From Amphiura filiformis (lineage: Eukaryota; Echinodermata; Ophiuroidea; Amphilepidida; Amphiuridae), in NCBI RefSeq assembly GCF_039555335.1, contig NC_092628.1, forward strand, positions 58,949,547-59,013,546: a DNA stretch of 64,000 nucleotides, read 5' to 3'. Each line of letters begins with the position of its first letter. The first letter of the stretch is position 1. Both the position numbers and the translations under genes were made by a program. The notes below the pieces were generated by a model. The model ran no database searches. It saw only the letters and a program-made list of their open reading frames with translations, and was not told where the DNA came from. This document shows, one piece after another, positions 50,301 through 63,000 of the stretch.

Positions 50301-50516
50301 AAAACTCCTCATATCAGTTGGAATACTTTTATCTGCAGCACTGATGTCCACCACATCCCCTCCATTGCTCAGTTCCACTCCAACTCGAACACTACCGCCT
50401 TCCTCAAACTGTACTAAACGCATTTTCCCGTGCAAGTTTCGCTTACAGATTGGGCTCAGAAGAGGCACTCGCCCAGTTACAGCCCTGTGAAATGTAGATA
50501 ATGCACCCCGGAACAT
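47345..50516 (-). CDS. FAHD2: FAHD2-like fumarylacetoacetate hydrolase domain protein, copy B
   Basis: Six coding exons join in frame to 319 residues: 50,516-50,263, 49,994-49,715, 49,217-49,055, 48,803-48,695, 48,348-48,258 and 47,407-47,345. All introns are GT/AG and the stop is TGA. Human FAHD2A, at 314 residues, has the same order of motifs. The first ~30 residues ([16 protein letters not shown]) are basic, hydroxylated and free of acid, as expected for a mitochondrial presequence; the mature domain starts at M-R-L-V-Q-F. Key motifs are [29 protein letters not shown] and L-T-G-T-P-P-G-V-G. Internal exons match copy A in length (280, 163 against 160, 109, 91 and 63), so the pair arose by tandem duplication of the whole gene. 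It is the more conserved copy. Confidence 0.94.
47648..47945. mobile_element. 298 bp hAT-type MITE with perfect 8 bp target-site duplication
   Basis: The termini CAGGGTCTTAGCTAG and CTAGCTAAGACCCTG are exact complements. TGAGCAAG is duplicated at 47,640-47,647 and 47,946-47,953. CAGGG ends and 8 bp duplications are typical of hAT elements. It lies in intron 5 of FAHD2 copy B. Confidence 0.92.
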
Positions 50517-51054
50517 CGAAACAATAATGTACAGTTAATCCTTATCTACAAATCTGCTGACTTATCAGAGGTCAGAGTAAATCTTGAATCATAATCTACA
50601 GTACAATCTTGATTCGGGTGCAGTATCAGTGTATGTGTTGTTTCTGACAGGGTTTTTTAAATCACGTGATCAATCACATGACTGGTTTTCGATATATCCA
50701 AAGATAAATTGATCTGTGTTTCAAAAATAATACGGTATTTTGTTGTTTTATCATAGACAATAGAGAGAATGGTTTTATATAATTAACAATATCAGCACTT
50801 ACTTTCTGCCGTCGTGGTTGTAAACATGTGTTTTCGGAGAAAAGGTTATTATTCCTGTGTTTACCAGGTCAACCTCTACCGGGTCAACCATTCAAGGCCA
50901 ACCTTGCTTGCCAAAGCAAGGTCATCCACATTTTCCGAGGTGCGCGTTTCCGCTGTGACTGTTGGATCTCATCATCAGTGATCGTGAAGCTATATTGTTT
51001 CACAGGGGAAAAACAAATCAGACTTCTGTTTGCTAGAGACTGAGATTCGTCAAT
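50517..51054. promoter_or_regulatory. Shared head-to-head intergenic region of FAHD2 copy B and the M17 aminopeptidase
   Basis: The start codons of the two genes lie 538 bp apart and point away from each other, so both promoters and 5' leaders must fit here, or in undetected upstream exons. A palindromic E-box TCACGTGA lies at 50,662-50,669. No TATA box at a convincing place is seen. The open frame at 50,828-51,043 ends just before the aminopeptidase ATG, is out of frame with it, and probably represents 5' leader. Bidirectional control is an inference from layout only. Confidence 0.5.
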
Positions 51055-54000
51055 ATGGCATCGACCACTTCCAGGTAATAATTTTTTTCGGTACAGAAGG
51101 TGGAAGCTTATAACATAATTATGTTATATCAGAGAAGATGTAAAAGAGGAGGTTGATCAAGCTATCCTCAAACAAAATATGTGTGAGACCGCTCACTCAA
51201 AGTAAATGATGAATCACCCTATTTAGCTGCTTTACAATAGAATACCACAATGGGGTTTGAACCCGGGATGGGTGTGATACAAAAGTTGCAGCTTTTAAAC
51301 TGCCTTTAGGGATAGGTCAGTGTGTGCATGTCATCATGCCATACACACCATGCATGCAGACCCTGTCATCTTGTCAGATTTCAGATAAAATATGACTGAA
51401 GTTCCATGGCAAATTATAATTTTTGCTACTTGTTGCCACTTTCAGACTCTATTATTTATGATAAAGAATGTTATCAATTATCAGAATATCTTTATTAGGT
51501 TGGCAGGAAATGACAGGAAAATACATAAAATAATAAAATAGAAATGATCAACAATCATCACCTCTCTAAAAATCCTAAAATTTCTTCTTTAGAAATTTAT
51601 ATATTTACAAAAAACGGTGGATTTGGGGGGAAATTTTACAGCACTCGATTTCTTTCTTGTATTATCCATATCCCATCCAAGCAGCAGGTCCTTAAGGGGG
51701 TACTACACCCCTGTCCAATTTTGTGCCTATTTTTGCATTTTTCTCACAAATTATAGCGCATTGGTGACAAGTAAGATATGTATATTATAGGGGCAAGGAC
51801 TACAACTACTGCACTGGAAATTTTATTTCGGCACAGACAGCAGTTGTGGAGTTGCAGTCAAAAATGAGGGTAAACCAGTATTTGATCAATAAATCAATAA
51901 CTACTTGCCTTGAGTTGCTGAATTTTCAGAGCAATAGTTGTAGTCCTTGCCCCTTCAACATGCATATATTAATTGTCACCAATGCGCTATAATTTTTGAG
52001 AAAATTGCAAAAATGGGTACAAAATTGGCCAGGGGTGTAGTACCCCCTTAACACACACGTTTCATACTTTTTAACAAATTCTCTATAGAAACATTGGAAA
52101 TATTTTCAATTCTGAAGTGAAAATTGGTCAACCATGGGCGGTCACACACATAACATCATAGGATATTTCAAGTGGATGTCTAACTACTTGAGAATAAAGG
52201 ACTATGAATAGATGCGACAGGATTACCTACGGGATTATCTCAAGGATATAATTCCGTTGACCCTCCTCTTTATTACATCTTCTCTGGTTATATTTAGTTA
52301 TAAGCTTAAACTTTAAACATATGATACATCATACTAGTCCGAATAATCAGACCCAGAACAAAATATTAATTTCTGACATGATCGTGTACTGGGTCTGAAC
52401 TGTTTCCATATGAAATCTTGATGGCAAATTGGACAATAGAAGCACATGGTTCTGCGTGACAGCTTTTTAATCCCTATTCAGGTTACGTGAATCACGCTAT
52501 TGTGGACCATCCTTCTGATACTTGAGTGTTTGGACAAGCAGAACGGTTTTTTGTCAACCTCTCTGTTTGTAAACAAACCAGGAGGTCGAAATCGTCCTCC
52601 TCGCCGAATACGAAAGTCAGCGTAATACGGCACTGACATCATACATGTTGTAATGATGTATTACATGATTAAAATTTAAACAATACATTATACAGTACCG
52701 TATGATTGAGTATCAGTATGCCTGAGTTACTTGTAGGAAATAGGGTGCGTCCAGTGTCAGTGAACTGTTTTCATTAGTACATGTCACAAAATATTAATAT
52801 TGACAATAATATTGACTGTTTGACCTATCCATATTGCTTATTAAATACATGTACCTATATGTTTTCATTTAATAGTCTGAATAATCAGTCCCCGAACAAA
52901 ATATTAATTTCTGACATGATCGTGTTCTGGGTCTGAACTGTTTCCAAAAGAAGCACATGGTTCTACTTGACCGCTTTTTAATCCCTATTCATGTTATTAT
53001 GTGAATCATGGTATTTGTGGACCATCCTTCTTCTGATACTTGAGTGTTTGGACAAGCGGAACGGTCTTCAGCGTAATAGTACGACACTATGTTTTCATAT
53101 CACATTTTGTGGTGAAAAATGATTACAAATTAATGTGTAATTTGCAATCATTTGTACTTTTGTAGAGCAAAGATTTCTTCATTTCGACAGCTAAAGTAGG
53201 CCTACAGATGTGAATGTACGCAAGCGCGGCGACACATACAATGTTGTACACAGCACTTCTTGGAACTCCCGGTTGGAGCTGGGACTTTTCAATTATTGGA
53301 ACTGGCCTGCTATGCATGTTGTTATTAAGCCATATTGTAATATCTGTCATAAATTACCAAGTTGGAATCTGTCAATCGATTTAATTGCTCATATATATAT
53401 ATTGTATGCATTTTAATGGGGAAATAGGTACTAAGACCGATAACCTTTTCCCAACCCGTACAAGGCCCTTCGGCCTTCGCACTTGATAATTAGTTTCCTG
53501 TTAAAGATTTTGAAAAAGGGACAAGGTGACTTTTATTTTCTTTATATATAGTTTGAACTATTACATGTACAAGCAACTATTGACTCGTTTTGACTAGAGC
53601 GGGCATTTAATTACCGGTATTTCACAACAATATTTGATTTTATAAATAAGTGAGGGTGGAGTTGTACTCTTACTTCATTCATCATTATTGTTGATGTTAT
53701 TCAAGTCAGAAAATGGCAATTAATTATTTTGAGATTTTCAATTTTGGACGCGGGCGGTAAATAGGAAACTTATAATCAAGTGCGAAGGGCCTAAAACTAG
53801 ATATGCAAGTTTTGAAACATTCTCCTTGTCATAATCATTTTACAATATGATTGTAATTCGGTATGGAACACAAACTGCAATTTCTCAGCATTAATTTGAT
53901 TACTAGCTTGCTCTGAATGCAGCTGTACAAAATGTTTTTATCAAACTATAGATGAGTTGACCTCAATGTTTATCAACAAAGGCAAGGGACTGGTATATCG

Positions 54001-57000
54001 ATATGCTTGAGTGAACCCCATGCAACCACTACACTGTTCAATTACCTTATTGTGATGTGGCAGGAAAAAACATGGGCCCTGAACAAATTATGGCGCCACC
54101 CTTAGAGTGGTGCCGAATTGAACAATTCAGCATCGATTTTGCGCCCCCTCCAAGTGATGAAAGTCAAATCATTTTCGCGCATTTCAGCACAAAGTCATTT
54201 GAAAGATCAATTTAAGACCGATATTCAACTTCATTATAACAAAATTTGGTTGACCCTATTTGTGCAAGCTTCGTGCGCTCTGCGCGCAATTGTTTCAAGA
54301 ATCAGAAGCGCCATCATGTATCCTTAGCCTTGGGCAGGCACCACAGGGTTATAGCCATGGTGGTCGCGCTGGTCGGCAGTAACCAGTACTCAGCCTGACC
54401 GACCGGCACTCCAGGGAATTGTAGGTCTTGCCAACCAGCACTAAAATGACAAATTGTCCTCAAAACAGCTGTCAAATGCCATTACTGTCAAGTAATTGGC
54501 ATTCTGATTCAATTTTCTCTTAATTTTAGCCGGCACTAAAATTTGGCTAGCTACAACCCTCACCACAACCCCTAGCTACATGTACACCACTGACTACCAA
54601 CACTTTCATTCAAGTCATAGCCTGAGGGTGATGATCTCAAGACTGGTGGGACTGGAAAATCACATGAATTTTTAATTTGTTTGTGTGTGTTTCTGTATTT
54701 TTTGGTCCTGCTTTGTAGATTGCCATGTGACACAGAATGTACTGCTGATATCAATGACTCCAGGGCAGATGGAATTATTCTAGTTGCTAATGATTTCTCT
54801 CAACTAGCAGGTGATTTGCTGTTCCTGAAAGAACCCTTGGAACAGCAGAGCCAGGTAAATATATTGGCCTCAAATAGGAACAGTTCAAAGATCAAAGGGG
54901 ACATGTAACTTCTGAGTTTCAGCCAATATTTAATGTACTGTGAACCTATACTGCACCAAAAAAGTATCCTTACACTTGGAAAAATAAACACAATTTCAAA
55001 ACTGAACCATATTGGGGTAAATTTGTTTTTTTAATAGATGCACTATCTAATCCTGCACATTATGACACCACATTGAATCCAATGTGACCTCGAGAAGTAA
55101 AGTTACAAGCAATTGAATAGACGAAGGTCCCGTTTCAAAAGTGACAAACTAGCCTATACAAAGCGTAAAAAGATCCCAACAAGCACAACACAGCTTTAAA
55201 GCAGTTTTTATTTCAGTCTTTACTTTTCTGTACTTTTCATAACTCTCATTTTATTTGTCAGTTCTTTTGTTTCAGTTTTCTTTTGTTCTTTTTGTTTTAA
55301 ATTAGCCATTCACCACCCTTAAAGCAGGTGTCTAGTCCGTGGAGTTTTGAATAGGCCAGTTTGTCACTTTTAAAACTGGACTTTCGTCTAATCAAATGCT
55401 TGTAACTTTGCTTCTTGAAGTCACATTGGATTCAATGAGGTGTCATAATGTGCCGGATTAGAAAATGCATCTATTAATGCCCGACTGCAAACAATAAACC
55501 CCTTTGGTTTTATTTGAATGTTTTTTGTTGTTGCTTATCATTGTTTTAACTAAGTTTCAGTGTCTAGCTCAATGGCATAGCATTATAGGGTATACGGTTT
55601 TAAAATGTACAAAATCCCAATGTAGGAAAATTGCCAAAAAATGGCTTGTGCTGCCCTGCCCCCATCAGGTCTGGTGCACCCAATCACGGTTGATGCACCC
55701 CAACAGGATACATTTTGTAACTCACTCTATGCCACTGGTCTACATGTAGCTAGTTGTACCTTGAATTGCATTTTATTGGGGCAGGTGGGGGTTGTAAATG
55801 CCATTGATTGATTGACTGTCAAAATGAAGAGTCATAATATTACATCACTATAGATCATATATTGCGCCAAAAAGTATCCTTACACTTGAAAGAAAAATCC
55901 TAATAAATAAACCATATTTGGGTAAATTTATTTGTCTAAAAGAAGATGGTGCATAGCAGTTTCATGAATGTGTCCACTGATTTAACAGCATACTCCTTAA
56001 GCTTTCAGGTATGGTCTTTACATTTTTATATTTGTTTTTTTACTTCAGATTGACTCTGCAGTTTGCAAAGAAGTTGTACTTCTCCCTCTGGGTACACACA
56101 GTGCTAAGCGCCTTGTTTATGCTCCAACTGGACCCTTGAATCGGGATTATGATGATGTGAGGCGCTTTGGAGATGCAGCCGGTGTTGGAATCAAACGGTA
56201 TCTACTAGTTCTTGCCCCCTTCTTGGATGGAAAATGTCTAGAACCCTTATAATGTTCACCTTTACTTCTAGCGTATTTGTTTCTTCTCTTCCTTGTAACT
56301 TACACACCTTATGTACCATAGTGGTTAAAATGGCATATTACTGTACGTGTTATGTATAATAGTAGCTAGGTACTAGCTTATTCATCACTGATCACCACCA
56401 TCCACAAAGCAAAAACAAGCCTTTGAAACTGAAACATGTTGATCTCCAGCTAACTTTGGACATTGGTCCCCATCACCCATTCCCCATACACCTTGTACTG
56501 GGATTATGATTATCTTGAACAAGTCAGATAATATTTTGTCATGGGTACATGTGGATCAGCTCAGGTCATTTCTTGGATGATCTGTTAGGTTATCTATCAA
56601 CTTCAGGTGGTACTACACCTCCTGATCAATTTTGTGACTAATTTTGCATTTTTCTCAAAAAATAACTACAAAACTGGTAACAAAAGTTATGTATATTATA
56701 GGAGCAAGGAATCCAATTACTTCACTAAAATTTCAGTGATTCAAGACCAGTGATTCATTATATATGTAAAAGAAATGATGTACATTCTAGTGGTACCTCT
56801 TTTCTTATCATAAATAATGCCTCATTAACAGCGATTCTAAATAGGGGAATGTACCTTATAATCATGCAAGAGTTCTGTATTATGACATCTAGGGGAAAAC
56901 CCAGATGTTTGCAAACATCTGGGTTTTCCCCTAGATGTCATAATACAGAACTCTTGCATGATTATAAGGTACATTCCCCTATTTCATGATACAGAATTAT

Positions 57001-60000
57001 TATACAATATGGGGTTTTGTAATGATTCTGAAATAGTACACCAAGTGGTTAGCATGCTGTAATATTGCAGTTGAAATATGAAAGTTATCTTAACTTGATA
57101 TCTACCTTTTAAGTGTACAACTTTTAAGTTGTATATTAAAATATACATTATACAGGTTAAAAAGTCTGACAGAGGTATATATCATACAATGTACACGACA
57201 CTTGCTCTGCATTTTGACCCAATGTGATAAATATTCTTCTTGTTACAGTGCCATACGGGCAGGCATGAAAAAGCCAATGCTGATTTGTGTTCCTCATGAA
57301 GCCTTCCCTGAAGCCAAGCTAGCCTGCCTCCTTGGGGCATTTCAGTCTCTCTATGTGGTAAGTTCTCTACTGATGTTCTACAGATCTATCTCCTACAGAT
57401 AGTGTGTGGTTGGTGTTTTGTCTGTGTAGGTAATAGAGAGATTGCGATTTCCAAACGTAGCATCGAACGTACGTAGAATATATTCCAAATCACTCTCCTG
57501 TGACGGGATTTTGAATAGATTCCACGTACGTTCGATGCTACGTTTGGAAATCGCAATCTCTCTAATGTCCTCACACACACACCCCTACACAATAAACCTT
57601 TGCCATCCAATCAATGACACACCAGGAAGTGTGTATGGTCCATAGAATAGGTGCACTGGTACCATTTAAAAGCATGCTTCTAATTATTGGTCCTTTTTCA
57701 GTTGGTAAAACATCAGTCTGCACTTGATAGATAAGAAAGCAAAGTATACACAAGGTCCATGTTTCATTTCTGTAATGTTTACATTTAAATAGGAAATCAA
57801 ATTTGCATGGTACTGAGCTTATATGTATGTGTTGAATTTACAACAAGGTTTGTTATTTCGAATGGTCAATACTCGAATTTGGAAAAAGTTTTGTTACTCC
57901 GAAGGGTCATTACTCCAAATTGTAGAGTAATGTCCCTTTAGAGTACACAACACAAGTTTTATGTGCAAAACATCTGCCATGTTGTCCTTGGTAAGGTCTG
58001 TGAATGCCAGTGCACACTGGTAGGGGTTGTGTGGGGTGTATGGAAGTGAATAAGACCCATCAAACATTTTCTTTTCCGTATGAAATTTCGATAAGCTGTA
58101 GACACACAACCAATGGTTGACATCCATAGTAGATCTTCGGTAGGTCTGCAGTTTACTTGTATGTTCATTATGTTCTATTATATATAAATATTATTTGTTC
58201 TACATTATTGACAGCTTCACAGCTATAATCAAGTTCGGTGTGTTTTTTTTAATCTGATAGAATCTGCGTAGTAACCATGTGCACTAATTTTAACTTCAGG
58301 CAAGTGGGCTTTGAATTCCATTATCTTATTAACATACTCTCTATTGTAACCAAACTTACAGCCTCTTGAGATTCGTGAAGACGTGCCTAGTCGTGCCACC
58401 AAAATTGACCAATTACTGGTGTGGTCTGCTAACAAAGAAGAAGGGGATAATCTTGTCAAGCAGGCATCTGGAATTGAGGGTGGAAGGTTTGTAAATTCTC
58501 TTCTTGCACCACAATGTTAACTTTTCACTCAAAAGTGCTTACGATGCCAGAAACTAGTGGGATTTTGCCATTGCAAATCCAGGACTTTTGCTGAATCCAT
58601 TGCAGGGCTGGAATTTAATATTTGCCTATTGGTCATTGAGATTTGTAAACAAGTCTGGCAAGTTACATGCCTTTTTCTTACCCAGGTTTTCTAATTGTAA
58701 ATTAATGCCTTTCATGTAAAATCCAATGCAAAGGCTCTCACATAAGACAAGCTGAATTGCAGTTCTGAACCACAGCCACAAGTCTGTTCTGGGCCATCAA
58801 GCAAGTTGATGAAACAATTCAGTATAAGCCCTTTATCCATGTTCTGTAGAACTATTCTCCAACCCAACCATGAATTATGCATTCTGCTTATTTTATGTAG
58901 AAATATGATGTATTATTATAGCAAAAGGCATCTATCAATTATATATTAAAAAGAATAATAATAATAACAGGCTCTTATATATCACCCTTAACCCAGAGGG
59001 TCTCAAGGTGCTTAACAAACTAAAAACAATTATTTAAACATCAAGAAAAATTGTACATCGCGTCCAAAAGAGATGGAACAAGAACAGGTGACAAACAGAA
59101 ATGACATCTCTCTCAAACACCGACCTACAACTTCTGCAACCAATGAGTCAAAACCATATGCATGTACGTGCCTATAAAAAACGAGAAAAACGCACAGAAC
59201 GTCACCAGAAGCCATACCAACGCCAAGCGCGATAAGTGCGGACACGTACATACATGATGGTCATTGAAAACATCACTATCACAAGAAAACCAAAGTAGAG
59301 CATAAAATACCAATATAATTAAGGGGTACTACACCCCTGCCCAATTTTGTGCCTATTTTTGCATTTTTCTCAAAAAATTATAGCGCATTGGTGACAAGTA
59401 AGATATGTATTTTATAGGGGCAAGGACTGCAACTACTACACTGGAAATTTTATCTCAACACAGACAGCAGTTGTGGAGTTACAGTCATAAATGAGGGAAA
59501 ACCAATATTTGATCAATAAATCAATAACTACTTGCCTTGGGTTGCTGAATTTTCAGTACAGTAGTTGTAGTCTTTGCCCCTATAATATACATATCTTACC
59601 TGTAACCAATGCGCTATATTTTTTGAGAAAAATGCAAAAATAGGCACAAAATTGGCCAGGGGTGTAGTACCCCCTTAAGTCTACAATATACAGCCAAATC
59701 TTAGATTAAAACTACAGTTAGATTAAAAGACTAATATTATACAACAGGAATAGTAAATTAAAATGAAGACAAATAATACACAAAAAAGAGAACAGATAGA
59801 AGATATTCTAGTCATGTAGTAGAAAGTAAAAATGAATTGATATGTTCAGCAATACAGTTGTCTTAATAAAAACTTGTCAAAGGATTGTAAAACACATATC
59901 ACCATGAATAACATCAGTGTATTTTGGTATGTTTTTTGTGATAGACTGGTTGCCAGGGACATAGGGGGATCAGACCCTGAGAGAATGGCAGCTCCCAAGG

Positions 60001-63000
60001 TAGCTGAATATGTGTACCGCCTATTCAAAGGAACTCCAGTGAAGGTAAGTTGTGACGTAATTTTAGAAAGACAATGTCTAAAATAAGTTGCATGTGAGTG
60101 ATCTTATTGCAGAGTGGTATGAAAAAAGTGCAATGATTTATAGTGCGCTATGCACAGGCACAGTGCCTAGACGTTGATCCACAAGCCTCGGTACTCTTTA
60201 CAGCTTGTCGCTGATCATTCCATAAACCATTTATCAACAAGTTAACAACTTGGGAGACTTTGCTGCCTAGAAGTGCACACCCTAGACATTCCAAAATTGA
60301 CCTTCACAGCCGGGATCAGCTCCCAGAGTTTTGTATGGGATACAACGAGACAATAAGCAGTAGGTTCCTTGTCATGGGGAATTTCAAGCTAACTCAATTT
60401 TAACTCCACAAGAGCATACTAAACCACCACCAGGGTTCGAACCCACAACCTCTCGCACCAAACGCCTTATCGATTGAGCTAACTTGACTGCTAATACAAC
60501 ACTTGTTAAATAAGAGAAATGAATCATAATTTGTTAAAAAGAAATCACAATTTTGACTCTGTACCAAATCCTATCAAAATTGTACTTACAAATGAATGAG
60601 AAAGAAACATTCATGTGAAGGTAAAGTGGAGTTCTTGATTTGTGTCAAAAGGGAAATAAAATATAGGCTACATGATATATGTGTGTTATTTTGGCTTGAT
60701 CTGAAGGACCATAGCAACATCATATATCTCTAATATCAAACCTAAATATTCATCTACCCCCAGGCCTGGGACCGGCTCTGGGCAGCATTGTGTGTAACTT
60801 GTCAAACTATTCATGTACATTTTAAACCACTACTTGACAACTAATTATTGTTTTGATTTTATTGTTCTACAGTTCAACATCATATCAGATGACTCAGTTC
60901 TGACAAAGGAATATCCTCTCTTCTCAGCTGTCAACAGATGTGCCAAGCTGGTAGATCGCCACCAAGGACGTGTCATTCATTTGGAATATGTGGGTGATGG
61001 AGACATTGAAACAACTTTAATGATAGTGGGCAAGGTAGGTTTACTTGAGCTGTACATGTGTGTAGATTATGCACCCTTTTTTTTGTTGCATTTACTTACT
61101 GCCATAACCCAAATGATCTTATTAAGCTTCCCCCAATTTCAGAGAGGAATTCCTTTATCTGACTGTAATATTTCCTTATAATACCAAAAGCTGCTGCTTT
61201 TAATATCTGGAACAAGTCAAGTCAGTAAAAAATGATTGACCGTCCCTGATATTTTTCATCTGTTGTGGCATACAACATATGAAATGGGGAGGGTCGTGTT
61301 CATGGTGATGAAAAAGCAAACCACACAAATGATCATAATGGACTTCGCACATTTTTTGGATTATGTTTATGAAACATGTTTAGGTCACATCTACTGCAGA
61401 AATTAATTTTAATTGCAGTAACAACTTTTAAGTTTAAAACAACTCAGATATTGACCAGATAGAAAAAAATGAAAGTGCAGCTGTATTGATAATCCATAGA
61501 AAAGATTAAACTTCTGATCACAATTCAAAAATATTTACCTCCATAGTTTTCAGTTGTTGTTACTTCTACTACTACTACTACTAACCGACATTTAATACCG
61601 CGCCGAAAACCAAAAACAATTTGCACTAAGGCGCATGAAAACATAAACAATGGATGAAAACAAGAATAATATAATACATAAAACATCATAACATCAGATA
61701 AAGTCCAAAATCAATCATAATGAATACAGTTATTGATTGAAAGCAATATTGAACAGATGTTGTTTAAGCAGTTTCTTGAAAATGTCAATTGAAGAGGCAG
61801 TTTTGATATGTTCTGGTAATGCATTCCATAGTTTTGGCCCATAACAAGAAAATGATCTGTCTGCAAAGGTTGAATTCTTGGTCTTGTGCTCAGTGAGTAT
61901 GAAAGAGGCAGTCAAAGTTGAACAAAGACGACGATGAGATGTTGAAACATGAAGCAAATCTGAAAGGTACTCCGTTGCTGTCTGATGAAGGCATTTGTAG
62001 ACGATGACACGTATCTTAAAGTCAACGCGCTGCTTAATTGGCAACCAGTGCAACTCAACGAGGTGTTTGGAAATTGAGTCATATTTTAATTCCAAGAACC
62101 ACTTTTGATGCAGCTTGTTTTATTTGTTGCATTGTTTGTAGGGTGTTACTTATGACACAGGAGGTGCTGATGTCAAAGCAGGTGGACACATGGCTGGTAT
62201 GCACAGGTGAGTATGAAAGCAGTACAACAGACATGGGCAATAACAGGCCATGCAGTGTTTTGGATATATGGTGGGCTCAAAAATGAAATATGAACCAACA
62301 ATTTAAAAAAGCTGTAAAAATCACTGAGAAAAATCCCCTACTTTAAATTTTTTTTAGAACAGATACCATAGGTACATCTATGATTATGATATATGATAGC
62401 AAAATCTAGCATTTTATATGAGATTAGATTATCAATTTATTTTTTAGTATTATATGCTGTGCTGATTGAAGAATTGGGGCCTATTTGCAAAGAATTAGGG
62501 CCTATTTGCAAAGAAGGGCTTTCATATGCCACTTTTAAAGGCCAAAATCCTGATGTTTCTTATGTGTCCTGCCACTGGACTCTCCCATGATAGGATTTTA
62601 TCTTAGAATCTCCCCAGAAATTGTATGATAAAGTTAAGTTATGATTTGGACGTCCCTGATTTGATTCATGCATTTGATTTGATTCATGCATTTGATTTGA
62701 TTCATGCATGATCATTGATCAATGTTTCATTTTTTAAATTTTAGCTGGCAATCTTTTAACAGGCAGTATCTTGAATTAGATCTCTTAATGGAGGAAGCAG
62801 TTTAATGGTTTTGGTGTCAGTTTTTGCTTTTGTTTTTAATCTGTTTAGAGATAAATGTGGTGCAGCAGCAGTGGCAGGTTTCTTCCATACTTTGAATTGC
62901 TTGAAGCCTAAAAACATCAAAGTGGTAGGCATTATGGCAATGGTCCGCAACAGCATTGGAGTAGGTAAGACATTGGAAACAAAATGACCAAGGGATTTTC

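Noticed and set aside
50828-51043. A 71-codon gene upstream of the aminopeptidase
   Set aside because: It lies in the probable 5' leader, has no motif, and ends just before the ATG of the aminopeptidase in another frame.
51245-51275. A tRNA-like B box in aminopeptidase intron 1
   Set aside because: Only the short GGTTTGAACCC-type string is present; no A box or SINE body could be drawn around it.
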